Part shown: positions 11,501-22,139 of the stretch, piece by piece
How the letters are laid out: every line of letters begins with the position of its first letter
Position numbering within the stretch: position 1 is the first letter of the stretch
DNA from: Strigops habroptila
Taxonomy: Eukaryota; Chordata; Aves; Psittaciformes; Psittacidae
DNA: 64,000 nt
Direction of reading: 5' to 3'
Assembly (NCBI RefSeq): GCF_004027225.2
Contig: NC_044291.2
Coordinates: forward strand, 12,012,707-12,076,706
Notes under the pieces: generated by a model
What the model was told of the DNA's origin: nothing
The model's input: only the letters and a program-made list of their open reading frames with translations
The model's database searches: none
Program-made: the position numbers and the translations under genes

Positions 11501-14051
11501 GCTTGCACTTATATCTAATGTTCTGCTTCCCAGTCCCACTGACAGCCTTAGCCCAAGCACTCTTTGTGTTCCAACTTTGGAATAACTGTTGTGGTGCAGA
11601 GGCCTGTGAAAGTCCTTGTTTGTCTCTGCAGTATTCCAGGGGGTTCTGTCAGGGTTGTTTTAAGTTTGCCAGCAAGGCTTTGTTATCTCTGGCCATTTAT
11701 TATCTGGTTGTATGCCAGTTTGAAAACAGACATCTCCAGGCTGAGTGTACCATAAAGCATGCAGTGTTCTAGTGTATGGAAGGATGTGAATGTTGGTTTG
11801 GTAAAAGCTCGGTCATTTTTCTCACTAGGACACTTGGCTTTTCTCGGGGCTGGCATTGCAGCTGGTATGCAGTCTGCTCCCCACTGACCCCCGTGATAAG
11901 CTACAGAGACTCCTGTTCCTTTATTGCTGAGCATTACTGTTGAACATTATTATTTCTGTGTTATAGCCATTTTAATTCAGTTTTAGTGTGATCTGCAGAC
12001 ATGCTTTCAGCTTGAGGAAAGCACTAACCAAACAACAATGTGCTTTCATTTTACAACTGCCTTTGTTCTAGACTACCTTTCTTTAAATACTGCTATCAGT
12101 GCGGACGTTCAGTTGGTGTTCAGCTCTCACCTTGCCAGCGTTGTCATGAAGTCTTCACTTGCAGTGATATTTGCAAAAAGAAATCCTGGAATGAGCGGCA
12201 TAGGCAGGAGTGTTTGGGATTGCTGGGTAAGTCTGCCCGTCATTACGATCTGAGTACAATGGTTTGTGCTTGTATACTGACTGGGGTATGCCTTCTGTGT
12301 AATGCACCAGTAAAATGTGTTTTACAAAAGAATTTAAATAAGAAGGTTCGGTTCATTCACTTGAATAGCTGTGATCTTTGTAAAGCCACCAGCTTTGAGA
12401 GAGCTGTTGGTCATTACTCACAACTTCAGGAGAAAAGAATCTTTAAGGTGAGTGCAGAGCAAAGGAAATACTCTCTCTAAGACTAAGGTTAGCTACTGTA
12501 GACATCAATAGACAACTTTCCAGGCTGAAAGACCACTATAGATCAAACAAGCTAGGCAGGGTGGAGCTTTCGGTACAAGCTCTACCACTTAATCACCTGT
12601 ACCTGTATATTAGAAGAGAAGTAAATGAGATTTCTGACCTTTATGCATGGATTTGTTGATACCACACCACTGTGCTTATTGGAAACCACACTTGTGCTCA
12701 TAAAAATGAAGCCACGTGCTACCTAGCAGTAGAAGACTAGCAAGGTAGAAATTACACTATTTTAATTATATCAGATGCTCACATAGATTGAATGAGAAAT
12801 CTGTCAACTGTGAGGTGGATACAGAACTGCTGTATTCACAGAAGTTCTGCGATTGATCTATTTTTTAGCGGCTGCCTTGAATGGGACTTTTAAATCTGGA
12901 TACATGGAAAACCCTGTGTGTTTGGAATGGTGAGGTCTGTCTCATTGGAGATAAGTTATGTCAAACATACATGCATACCAGTATGGGCTCTGTATAGAAT
13001 CAAAATATTATGGAACAGAACAGAATAGGCATCAACCGGAAAGGACAAATGGTGGGTAATATGGCAGCTGTACACTGAAGGACTTAAACATGAAAAAAAG
13101 TACATTCGTTTAGAAAACAGAATTTTACTACCTTGTGTTTAAAAATTTAATGCATTATGGATACAGCTGGGTGATGTTATGATGCTAATTAGTAGTTATT
13201 TAAGTTACTGCTTCTTTGAGATAATCCTTTTCCTGTATGGCAAATGTCAAATTTCATTCAATTCAAATTCAGTGGCTTCAATTCAGAACCAGTGTGAATG
13301 CCTTCCTGTAGACAGAATTGTTTTCGGTAATAAACAAACTTCCTCAGAAGTGTTTCCCTGTCTAGTTAATTTTGAGGTAGAAAGGTTTTTGTTTGTTCCT
13401 TTGTTATATTATTTTTCTCTCCCATCATGTCCTTGATTTAAAATGACCTGAAATTCCCTCAGATGAGTTTCAGCAATTCAATCTGTTGCTCTGAGAGGCT
13501 CTGATGCCCTCCACCCCCTTTCCTGATTCCTTTTCACTGTAGTATGATGTGATTAGCATTTATTTTGTACTTTATAAGCAATACTCTCAATGTTTATCTG
13601 AGTTCTGAAGTAACTAATAGTATTAACTGCAGGATTAATACATTCTCAAATACATTTACTAGAAGAAACAAGTGTCATTTACACTTCCATATGTAGTCAT
13701 TGTTTGCTAGGAAGTTTATAGGTGAGTAGGTAGCCACAGCTACCCAAGAGTTGTATCTGTTAACATCACATTTAATAAACTATGCCAAAATAGGAGCTTC
13801 CTTGAGTCTTGTACATGCTTCCAGTTTATTGTTTCAGAGAAACAAAAGTCACACAAAGAAACATGGCCTGTTTTGTTTTTTTTTTTCCAGAGAAGAGTAC
13901 AGCTCGAGCAGCTCTGGATGGAAGCCGCGCAGGATGCCAAAAGAACGTCACTGGCAAAAAGGGGGAAAACGGAAGAGAAAGAAAAGATGAAGAGAGAGGT
14001 GGAAGAAAGAGTAAAGCTGGGACTGGTGAAAGAGAGCATCACAAAGAATGA
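2570..14051 (+). CDS. ANKMY1: ANKMY1-like ankyrin repeat and MYND finger protein, 3' half
   Basis: Eight exons with consistent GT..AG junctions and phases: 2570-2740, 3783-3890, 6254-6385, 7220-7333, 9545-9707, 10624-10690, 12072-12226 and 13891-14051, with the stop TGA at 14049. The first four encode ankyrin repeats ([46 protein letters not shown]). Exon 5 is a charged, probably helical segment. Exon 7 is a complete MYND zinc finger with the C-x2-C, C-x2-C, C-x3-C and H-x3-C pattern (CYQCG ... CQRC ... CSDIC ... HRQEC). In the known ANKMY1 family, MORN and further ankyrin repeats precede these domains and the MYND finger lies near the C-terminus, so upstream exons are expected left of the window. 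The family is poorly characterised; MYND fingers usually bind proteins. The donor at 9707 (AAAT|GTTAGT) is weak. An alternative end uses the donor at 12447 and reads the last exon in another frame to a stop at 14055. ANKMY2 is less likely because its finger sequence differs. Confidence 0.8.
3120..3545 (+). mobile_element. CR1 LINE 3' end
   Basis: Plus-strand CR1 3' region. It contains a degenerate form of the core (GTTCTTCCCTGTGAGGGTG, then GAGAAGCTGTAGCTGCC) and the CTTCCAACCCAAACC terminus, ending near the octamer-like tail at 3530-3545. It lies within an ANKMY1 intron in the sense orientation. Confidence 0.85.
5210..5780 (+). mobile_element. Solo LTR, ERVL-like, with perfect 5-bp target duplication
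   Basis: The 571-bp element starts TGTCGTGGTTTGAGCCC and ends AACCCAGGACA, giving TG..CA ends. It is flanked on both sides by gcaac (5205-5209 and 5781-5785), an exact 5-bp target-site duplication typical of ERVL-class integration. Related LTRs occur at 26943, 31563 and 39090 and in the mirrored arm. No internal retroviral sequence adjoins it, so it is a solo LTR. It sits in an ANKMY1 intron in the sense orientation. Confidence 0.85.
8440..9296 (+). mobile_element. CR1 LINE, last ORF2 codons and full 3' end
   Basis: This is a long CR1 3' fragment. It has degenerate ORF2 C-terminal coding sequence (for example [14 protein letters not shown] and LLERVQRR), then the 3' untranslated core with CAATAGGACAAGG and GTGGTGAAACACTGGAATAGG, and ends ATTCTATTATTCTATGATG. 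It lies in the ANKMY1 intron between the fourth ankyrin exon and the helical exon and is read in the sense orientation. Confidence 0.85.
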
Positions 14052-14890
14052 CTGACTTGTTTCAGGTCACTCCTACTATTGTTAGGACAAGTTTTAATAC
14101 CACTGTTCTTTCAGCCTTGTAACGCACTTCTACTAAGCTTAAAAGTGATCTAATTTGACATGTTTTGAGAAAGTAAAGCCAAACCATCTTTCTAAGATAT
14201 TGCATATGAGCTCAAGGATTATAATCCCCTCGAAAACCAGTGTGTGTGTGTGTATGCAAGCTATGTATTTATGTAAGTTTGCAATTAGAAATACAGTGAC
14301 CTTCAGATTGCTTTTAATGATCTAATGCCATATATATATATATTTTAAAACCCAACATTGCCCCTTATTAATCATCGTCACAAATACTCCCTCCAGTAGG
14401 GAGCAATGGGCCCATTTGGGAATGAGACTTGCTCTCTAGGGAAGTTCATGGGGAGCTTAGGTCTGGGCTCCTGGGTAGACGTTGCTGCAGACTGTTCAGC
14501 ACTTAGACTGTTACCCCTTGATGTTAGCCCACATGGACACTGACAGTCCTGCCAGGAGAGTATCTGAGCATATCGAGAGTGACTACATGGCTGGGGGGAT
14601 GAGGGCTAAGGTCAGGGTGAGTCCACATGGTTTTCTCTTTAGTCCTACTGTCGAATTGGAAAGGTTTAAGGAGTGGATGGATCTTGAGGTTCAGCACATT
14701 GTTGTGCAGCTGTGTCACTGACAATGGTTTGATTTTAAAACCACAGGACCCTCTTTGGGGGTCAAGGATTGGTAGGGACAAGTAGAATCTTCCTGACAAA
14801 CTGGGGTAAAAACCACTCTTTGCTAACAGACTGGCAAACCTGAGGAGACTAGAATAAGATAGGAGGGAGATGATGACCCACATTCAAGTG
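14052..14890. other. 3' flank of the ANKMY1-like gene, no gene seen
   Basis: This holds the 3' untranslated region and flank. It contains a short TG/TA-rich simple repeat (14241-14255 and 14330-14344). I see no clear AATAAA near the stop codon and no further coding exon. Confidence 0.5.
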
Positions 14891-14894
14891 AGGA

Positions 14895-15690
14895 AGTGGT
14901 GGATTGGACTGGCAAGCAAAGGTGCAGAGTGATGTGGTTAACAGTCCTCAAAATCTACAGAACAGGGAAGAATGGTGCACACCCACAAATAAGGAATTGC
15001 TGAGAGGACATTGGTGGAGGGGTGGAGGTTGTCCCTCACCTTTCAGGAGTGTCTATACACTAATGCAGTCAGTATGGGGAGCAAACAGGAGATGTTAGAA
15101 GTTTACATGCCATTAGAGGGCTACAGTCTCAGTGAAGTCATAGAGATGAGGTGGGAAAGCTCACATGACAGAAGTGCTGAAATGGGTGGACACAGGCTCT
15201 TTAGGAAGGACAGACTGGGAAGATGATGAGCAGGAGTTGCTCTTACTGTGACAGCAGCTGGAATCCATGGAGCTCTGCCTTGGGGTGAACAATGAGCTGA
15301 TTGAGAGGTTATGGCTCAGGATTAGCCGGCAGACTAACATGGGTGATGTGAGGTGAGGTATCTGTACAGACTGCCTGATCATGAAGAAGTAGATGAGGTC
15401 TTCGTCAAACAGCTGGAAGAAACCTCATGCTCATAGGACCAAGTCCTCAGGGGGGGACTTTAAGCACCCTGGTATGTCATAGAAGGACATACAGAACATG
15501 AATAATCCAGGGCGTTTCTGGAGTACACTCACAACAACTTCCTAGCACAGGTGATTGAGGATCCAATCAAGGGAGGTGCGCTGTTCAACCTAATGCTTAC
15601 AAAGAAGTTAAAACTGATTAACTGGTTAGGTGACATCAATCTGGAAGGTTGAGCTGACTGACTAGACCAACTCCAAGCACCTTGGACAGG
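14895..15690 (+). mobile_element. Degenerate CR1-type LINE, endonuclease region
   Basis: Plus-strand decayed copy. Around 15445-15690 it preserves, across frameshifts and stops, a VLRGDFKHPG segment (compare GDFNHPDICW) and then NNFLAQVIEDP and GALFNLMLTKK, in the order seen in the CR1 endonuclease. The upstream part (14895-15440) is more diverged and is assigned by position only. Confidence 0.6.
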
Positions 15691-16379
15691 TGATTACGAA
15701 TGAAAACAGCAGAAATCTTACATTTGCCACTTTGTATTATGGATGCCAGTGATACTCCATCATCTTTCAAATTAAGAATTTGTAAATGAGTAAATCATTA
15801 ATGTACTTGCTGATGTAGCCTTTTTATGTCAGTGGTGTGTTTCTGTACCCTAATACTCCATGGTGGTATACTGAGGCACCGTCACTTCCATTATTTAGCT
15901 CCCCTAGTCAAGGGAAAAGAGGGCTGGCTGCAGGTGCCTACAGTCAAGCATTAAGGCAAGAGAGGAGGCTGCACAGGCAGATGTCCAGAGAAAGGAACAC
16001 GTAAGGCTGTGGAAAGCAACAGCCCAATTTCACCGCTTGATGCTGGTGAAGACTGTCATGTTATGGATTAAGAGGCCATCTCAGGAGTCAGATGAGCTGG
16101 ACTATTTGCCTTTCCAAGTCCGAAGGATCTTTATGAAGCTGGAATTTAGCTTCCAAGTGTGCCTGTATAGAGAAGCCATGTGGCTTCCTAGAGGGAACTC
16201 CACAGCAAAGAAAGCAGAAATGTCCACCCGTGCTGCTTTTAGGTCCCATGGGAAACTGATGTTCTTTCTAGCTCCTCTCTTAGGGCACAGGATGGGGAGG
16301 GACCCTTTCAATCCCCTTACTGGGACTGAAGTGAGCTGAAGTTTCCTCTTCTGAAATGTAAAACCTTGTCTTAGTACCA

Positions 16380-16460
16380 ACTTTCAGGGCTCTCAGCTCG
16401 ACCTCAGACTCCACAATGTTACGATCACTGCAGCCAAGGCTATCACTGAGATATTATAAA
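16380..16460 (-). mobile_element. Short CR1 endonuclease relic
   Basis: This short stretch resembles positions 130-190 of the window (gatcactgcagccaaggct versus gattgctacagccaaggct) in the same orientation, so it is probably a CR1 endonuclease scrap on the minus strand. Confidence 0.35.
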
Positions 16461-16514
16461 GCAGTTGGTTTTGCTTTATGAGTAGCAAGATTAAGGTACA
16501 TTAGTAGCAACTGT

Positions 16515-16748
16515 AGATTTATTAGACATTAGGCAGTTCTTCCCTGTGAGGGTGGTGAGGTGCTGGCAGAGGTTGCCCAGAGAAGCTGTGGCTGCCTCAC
16601 CCCTGGCAGTGTTCAAGGCCAGGTTTGACAGGGCTGGGAGCAACCTGGTCTAGTGGAAGGTGTCCCTGCCTGTGGGAGCAGGTTGGAACTGGATGAGCTT
16701 CAAGGTCCCTTCCAACACAAACCAGTCTATAATTCTATGATTCTATGA
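16515..16748 (+). mobile_element. CR1 LINE 3' end
   Basis: Well-preserved CR1 3' core (CTTCCCTGTGAGGGTGGTG, then GGCAGTGTTCAAGGCCAGG) ending with two copies of the ATTCTATG tail unit at 16732-16748. Confidence 0.9.
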
Positions 16749-16749
16749 T

Positions 16750-18360
16750 ACTAAGGCTACTTCCAGGGTGCTGGGGCCCAGTCAGGCCTTCCTGTGCAAG
16801 GCTGTTCTCTCAGGGGCTGGGAGCACCCTGGGGCATGGTGGAGCTGTGCCCAGAGGTGGGGAAAAGCTGCTGCATGGGAGTGGGGAAGTGGCAGGGACTG
16901 TGGGAGCAGAAAGGGCTCAGTGAGCTGTTTGTGAACATCCCACTGGGGGAAAGCACCGCTCCGGAATAAACACGGCACAGCAGCCTCCCGGGGCCAGCAA
17001 GGCCTGAAGCACATGGCCAAAGCATTGGGCAGCCGGATAGGGCCAGAGAACAGGAAGGTCTGGCGAAGGTGCTGCCAAGCCTGGAAAAGAAGATGACCCA
17101 CCAGTCCTGTCCCCTAGCACTGCCCCACAAGAAAAGCAGAGGAGAATGACTCACAAATGAGTGTGGGATATCCCAGTTAGGAGAAGACATACAGTCAACT
17201 TTATTGTGCTGGGAGATGGGGAGCGGCTCTTAGGGCAGGCACATGGCTGGTCCCACAGGGTTTTCCAGGCCAGGTGTATGGCTTTTGCTCCTGCCCCTGT
17301 AATCATGAGCAGTGTTGGATCCGGTCTGGCCCAGGGCAGCTGGAATGGTTTCTGCTTTCAGGCACTGGGCAGCTGTGGAATCGCCCTAGTGGACCCTGGG
17401 TGATGGTGCTGGGCCTGCTGCTCTCATAGGCTTGGGAGCCATGGGACAGCCCCAATACCTGCTGGCTGGCAGAGGTGGAGCTGACAATCTCTGAATTGTC
17501 ACTGGAGGCTATGAGGGGAGATATAAGAAGGTCAGCAGTACAGCCACCCAGCCCTAGGGCAGGATGGTGCGTGCTGTGGTGGTGCCCACAGAGCTCCTGG
17601 AGCCAAACCTACCCTAAAACCCTGCTACCAGGCCTAGCCTGGCCCCTGGCTCTAGCGCAGGGGCTCCTGGGTGCTTTGTCTCCTACCAGTGCCCACACCA
17701 GCAAAGCAGCCACACTCCCAGGTGATTGCTCTGTACCTCAAGTAGGAGCGGAGTCGGTGGATGCCTTTGGTGGTACAGGAGCTGCTCAGCAGCAATTGCC
17801 AGGGCCTGGGGAAGCAAGCAGGTTGCTGGTTGTGAAGATAAAGTGATGCAGACAAGCCCAGCAGAGCCCTTTTTCCTAGTCCTTCCTCCCTGAGCCCCTG
17901 GGGAGACAGAGATCCCATGCAGAGCCCTAGATTGCTTCTTTAGCAACTTACCCCTCTTCTTCTGCCTGCTCCCTGCCTCCCGGACAAAGGCACTTTCTGG
18001 CATTGCAGCAGTTGTGCCTCTGATATACCAGTCCAAGTGCTCAGTCCTGTTTCCATGATGGTTGTCTGTTGGAGAAGGAAGGGAAAAGTGTTGAGCTCCT
18101 GCTGCCCCAGCATCCAGCTGATCCAGGCTGTCCCTGCTCTTCTGCCTCCACCCCATTTCCATCTTCTCCATGAAGCTGAGGACAGGAGTCAGCGGACAGC
18201 AGAAGGCCAGGCCTGCTAGCGCCATCCCTGGCCTGGCACTGTGCTTGTGACTGATGTTGTGTGAGTTGGGAAGAGAAAAAACAACCTCTTGGAGACTTGA
18301 ACACCCATGGTGAGCATTTCCATCACAAACTGATCTTTGTTTTGGCAATGCAAGCAGTGG
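16750..18360. other. GC-rich stretch without an assignable gene
   Basis: Long open frames exist on both strands because the DNA is GC-rich. None shows a recognisable domain. Minus-strand splice-like sites near 17940 and 18070 could be remnants of the PHF7-like gene, but I could not match their translation to that family. Confidence 0.4.
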
Positions 18361-18367
18361 AACTCAC

Positions 18368-18840
18368 CAGGCAATAGGTGTGGGCACAGAGCCCTTTCTT
18401 CACTGTTTTGCGCCCACAGATATCTGGGTCAGCCTCTGCCCGGTGACACAGCACGCATGCTGGAGGGGACAGAGCAAATGCCGCTGGGAATGAGCACCTC
18501 TGTACGCCTGTGAAAGAGTCCCTGTGAGACTGCCTCCGAGGCCCTGCTCTGTCCCTGCCTAGGTGGCTGAAGGGCAGAGCTTGGGCCTGTGGAGAGGGGA
18601 GCATGGCAGGCATGAGTGCCCTGCAGGTGTCCACAACCCAGCCTGGGCCCCACTTGCTGAGGAGAGGAGGGACCCTGCCCTAGGGTAGTTGGGAAGCCCC
18701 TTCATTCCTCTGCCACTGGTCTTGGCCACGCACAGACTGTCCCGACAATCCCTTTGCCAGCTATGGGAAGCTGTGAAGAGGGATACTTTGCTCTCACCTT
18801 TCTCCCTCAAGTCAGCATCTTGCTGCTTCATTGCGCACAT
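18368..18840 (-). pseudogene. PHF7-like PHD-finger gene fragment, two exons
   Basis: Two minus-strand exons join in phase: 18798-18840 (opening ATG, donor gtgagag) and 18368-18459 (acceptor cctccag, donor gtgagt). The second encodes the first zinc-binding half of an extended PHD finger, CVLCHRAEADPDICGRK followed by KKGLCAHTYC. This is the recognisable start of PHF7/G2E3-type proteins, which are chromatin readers and ubiquitin-ligase relatives. The following exon, which should continue the first PHD, and the second PHD were not found in 17.6-18.36 kb. A possible exon starting after tcctcag near 18185 encodes a non-matching sequence. I therefore call it a truncated or decayed copy. A divergent functional paralog is possible. 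Confidence 0.5.
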
Positions 18841-19319
18841 GGTGCCTTTTGAAAGCCAGCACTTGGAGCGCCTCTGCCCCATCAGCACCAATGCTTCTCG
18901 TCCAGATGCTCCTCTTCCAACCCTGACAGAACAGTGGGATGTGGGTGAGCTCTCTGCACAGGCCCCAGAGCCCCGAGGTGTGAAGCTCCCCTCCTCCCTC
19001 AGCAGCCCCAGGAGAACCCCTTCCTTCCCTGTCCTCCCCTCACCGGGTCACACCAACACGCAGCTGGAGCCCAGCACTCTTTTATCCAGGCCTTGGCAAT
19101 GGTGGAAGTAGCCACTGTGACACAGCACCACCCATCTGCATGTGCCCCCAGTAAGGGGGCAAGGACGGCCTTGGCTTCCTGCTACCCCCTGTAACATGGC
19201 CACCATCTCACAGTGGGTGGGTCTGAATTGCGAGGCCAGGACCAAACCCTTGGCACCTGGGTCAGGAGGTCTGCCGTTCTTGCACACCTACAGGACTGCA
19301 GTGCTCGGCTGTGGTGTCT

Positions 19320-19440
19320 CCAGCCTTGAAGCCAGGCCCAACCCATCTGGATATGGGCCTGGACAGCCTACTCCAGGAGGCCCCTGCTTGAGCAGGCACT
19401 TGGGCTAGATGGTCTCCAGAGGTGCCCTCCAACCTTGATC
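19320..19440 (+). mobile_element. CR1-type LINE 3' terminus, short
   Basis: This matches the terminal block of another CR1 subfamily (GGGCTAGATGGTCTCCAGAGG and CCCTCCAACC), truncated at its 5' side. Confidence 0.65.
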
Positions 19441-19499
19441 AGTCTGGGCTTGTGCTTTTGTTGCTCCTGGACTGGCCAGGCATCAGCCAGCTCATGGTG

Positions 19500-19690
19500 A
19501 GCAATTGTAGCTCTTTGCATCACTTGTCTTCTTTATCTTGATTGAGTTTGTTTTGCTCATTAAACTGTCTTTATCTCAAACCATGAGGTTTTGCATTTTT
19601 ACCCTTCTGATTCTCTCCCCCATCCCAGTGTGGAGGTGAGTGAGCATCTGTGAGGGGTTTAGCTGCCTACCAGGGTTAAACTGTGCCAGC
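19500..19690 (-). mobile_element. Partial ERVL-like LTR, reverse orientation
   Basis: The block TTAAACTGTCTTTATCTCAAACC ... TTCTGATTCTCTCCCCCATCCC ... GAGTGAGC ... GGGTTAAAC has the same order as the minus-oriented LTR at 39550-39675. The 3' half of the LTR is missing. Confidence 0.6.
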
Positions 19691-20050
19691 ATGGGACATG
19701 GGTGCTGCTGAGCATGGGGCTGGGGACCTCATCAAATGGGGGGCAAGGGCCAAGCTGAGGATCAGGGCTCACAAAGAGCATGGAGGTAAGGGCCAAGCAT
19801 GGAGCTGGAGCCAGGGACGAGTGTGGGGATGGGGACTGCACTGACGCTGGGATGGGAAGGGTGGATGGGTATGGCTCTGAGCGTGGGGACAGGGACAGTG
19901 CTGAGCATGGGGGCAGGTATAGCACTGGGCTGCAGAAGCCTCTGGGAAAAGGCTGCAGCCAGTGGCAAACCAGGGTGGGATCATGGTACAGAAGCAAGTA
20001 GGGACACCTTGGCACAACATAGAGACGGACTTTTAGAATCCCTGGAGTGA
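19690..20050. repeat. Degenerate G-rich minisatellite-like block
   Basis: Irregular iterations of a gctgagcatgggg / gggacaggga type unit fill this block. It produces spurious open frames on both strands. Copy boundaries are too degenerate for a unit length to be given. Confidence 0.45.
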
Positions 20051-20104
20051 GCAGGATGAAAAACAACCAATTGCAGTCAGATGAGGGAATGTCAGTAAGG
20101 GTCA

Positions 20105-21138
20105 ACAGAGCACCCATCTGATGTTTATGCTTGATGAGCTTAGCAAAGGAGTATGTATGGGAGGGTCCACCCTGAAAATAATTTTTCCCTTTTTGTCAAC
20201 CAACCCACTCCTGACATCCAAAAAGATTTTTCTAAACATGCTCCAGCATGGCAAGGGCAAGGAAGACATGAAATTGTTAGCATAGCAACTTTTGTCTTTA
20301 ATGGCAGGAAAGATCATAAGGAGAAAATGAGGAACAATGCAAGAGGAAAGTTCCCTTGCTAGTTCCCACAGCCCTTAGGGGTCCAGGACCCTTTTTCCCA
20401 AGAGGAAGGGAACAACGGCAAGGATACAGTAAACCACGAGGACTTTTCCCCCCTGAAATCCCCCAAGCCAATTTCTGCAACTATTGTGAGTCATACGGCC
20501 ACCGGAAAAAAGATTACCCCTTTAAGGTATGTTTTTCCTTGGCACCACAAGCTATGCCAGGTTTAACCATGACTTCCAAATCCAATCCCCTGCACCTGCA
20601 CAGGAACATAAATGTACCCAAGATTCACAATTACTGGGAGTCTGTTATATAGCAACCATGAGTAAAGCCCACATGATTTTAAATAACATAAACCCACAAC
20701 AAGAGCTCCCACACACCCTTACAGGCGAGGAAGGTGTGTGTGGGAGATTCTTTGTGCCCGATAGATATGTGCACCATGCATTCATCTCTGAACAAATGAC
20801 CACACAACATGAACAGAGTGGGACGACAATATAGCATGGGAATTGAACAAAGGTCCCCAAGATGTACCCTTTTTCAGAAAAGACACCCTTCCAGGTGGGC
20901 CACTTATCAATTACACATTCTTTTGTACTATTTGAAAACAGCCCAACCAATGTCTTAGGGAGACATTTACACTGCAAACTGCAGGCCAATTTAACTACCC
21001 ATTAACAACTACCTAAACTATGCCTGGATGGAAAACCTGACTACCGATTTGTATAGCATCAAAGAGCCATCGATGACTGGGCTCAAATATCCCACCTGAT
21101 AGTGCCTGATCCATCAACTCTTATTGCCTTTATCCCCC
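20105..21138 (+). mobile_element. Class I ERV fragment: gag C-terminus, NC knuckle, protease end
   Basis: Decayed retroviral sequence in gammaretrovirus-like order. It has a capsid C-terminal segment (NQPTPDIQKDF, then VSIATFVFNGRKDHKEK) at about 20195-20330, then a nucleocapsid zinc knuckle at about 20478-20520 whose last cysteine is replaced (CNYC ... GHRKKDY). A protease tail near 20940-20990 (TNVLGRHLHCKL) matches the LLGRDLL type. Frames are broken by stops and shifts, there is no reverse transcriptase, and a CR1 copy follows directly. It is an inactive fossil, separate from the provirus at 59-64 kb. Confidence 0.65.
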
Positions 21139-21139
21139 C

Positions 21140-21512
21140 AGTGTGGTGACCTTCCACATCCTAGCAGCCTTCCAATATCTGAAGTGGGCCAACAAGGATG
21201 CTGGAGAGGGACTATTCATCAGGGACTGTAGCAATAGGACGAGGGGTGGTGGATTCAAACTAAAACAGGGGAAGTTCAGGTTAGATATAAGGAAGAAGTT
21301 CTTTATTGTGAGGGTGGTGAGGCACTGGAACAGGTTGCCCAAAAAAAGAAGTGGGTAAATGCTCCATCCCTGGCAGTGTTCAAGGCCAGGTTGGACAGAG
21401 CCTTGGGCAACATGGTCTAGGGTGAGGTGTTCCTGCCCATGGCAGGGGGGTTGGAACTAGATAATCTTAAGGTCCTTTCCAACCCTAACTATTCTATGAT
21501 TCTATGATTTTG
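21140..21512 (+). mobile_element. CR1 LINE 3' end
   Basis: CR1 3' core (GTTAGATATAAGGAAGAAG, TTATTGTGAGGGTGGTGAGG, GGCAGTGTTCAAGGCCAGG) ending in ATTCTATGATTCTATGA at about 21492-21508. It truncates the ERV fragment before it. Confidence 0.9.
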
Positions 21513-21554
21513 ATTCCCCCCAACTTCCTTGGGTCTGGGGAAGAGGAAAAGAAG

Positions 21555-21690
21555 AATATAAGCATCAGCACCAGTGTGGCAGCAGGATCAGGGCAGCAAT
21601 CATCCCCCTGTGCTTGGCACTGGTGAGGCTGTACCTTGTATCCTGAGTTCAGTTCTGGGCCCTTCACTACAAGGGGGATGGTCATCTTTT
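21555..21690 (+). mobile_element. CR1 internal fragment
   Basis: A short piece resembling the CR1 ORF2 end (ATCATCCCCCTGTGCTTGGCACTGGTGAGGC ... CAGTTCTGGGCCC). In an intact element it would lie upstream of the 3' core, yet here it follows a complete 3' end, so it is a separate insertion. Confidence 0.6.
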
Positions 21691-21699
21691 CTCACTGCT

Positions 21700-21830
21700 G
21701 GAGGAGAACAGGATGGGTCCATAAAGCCTCACTCAAGTCCTGAAAGACAGACCCCAAAGTGTGACCCCCAAATCCACTGGGATAAGAGAGGGGCCTCATC
21801 CTCACTGTCTCTTTCTGAAAAGATCTAGGG
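21700..21830 (-). other. Downstream exon-like block of secreted-peptide paralog A
   Basis: On the minus strand this aligns with exons 5-6 of the palindrome copy (PLLSQ here versus PLMSQR there; tctttcag acceptor conserved). The terminal open frame after the second acceptor is lost here. It is probably 3' untranslated or decayed sequence. Confidence 0.45.
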
Positions 21831-22139
21831 AGGGAGAAGGGTTTAGAGCAGCCAACACCCGCATGGCAGGACTTGGCTGTCCTCGGAGGGCACCCAGAAC
21901 CTCTGTCCCATCTGTACAATGACCCTGGCCTTTCTATGTGGCACCCAGAGCCCTTCCTGGTCCTTACAAGAGACCCTCCTGGTCTCTGCTCTACAGTCCC
22001 ACAGATGGATCTGCCCAGTTCACCCCTGCAACCATTCCTGGACAGTCCCCTCTACCCCCATCCAGGCCCTGCCCCCCAGGCCTTTGAGGTCTCTGCGATC
22101 CCCCAAGATCCCTCATCCCATGTGAGGATGTGTGTCCCA

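Noticed and set aside
14322-14344. TA-rich stretch after the ANKMY1-like gene as a polyadenylation or terminator signal
   Set aside because: It is a simple TA repeat; no AATAAA or ATTAAA hexamer in a convincing context was found.
17683-18348. 221-codon minus-strand open frame
   Set aside because: It crosses several splice-like sites and shows no domain; at best it overlaps remnants of the PHF7-like gene.
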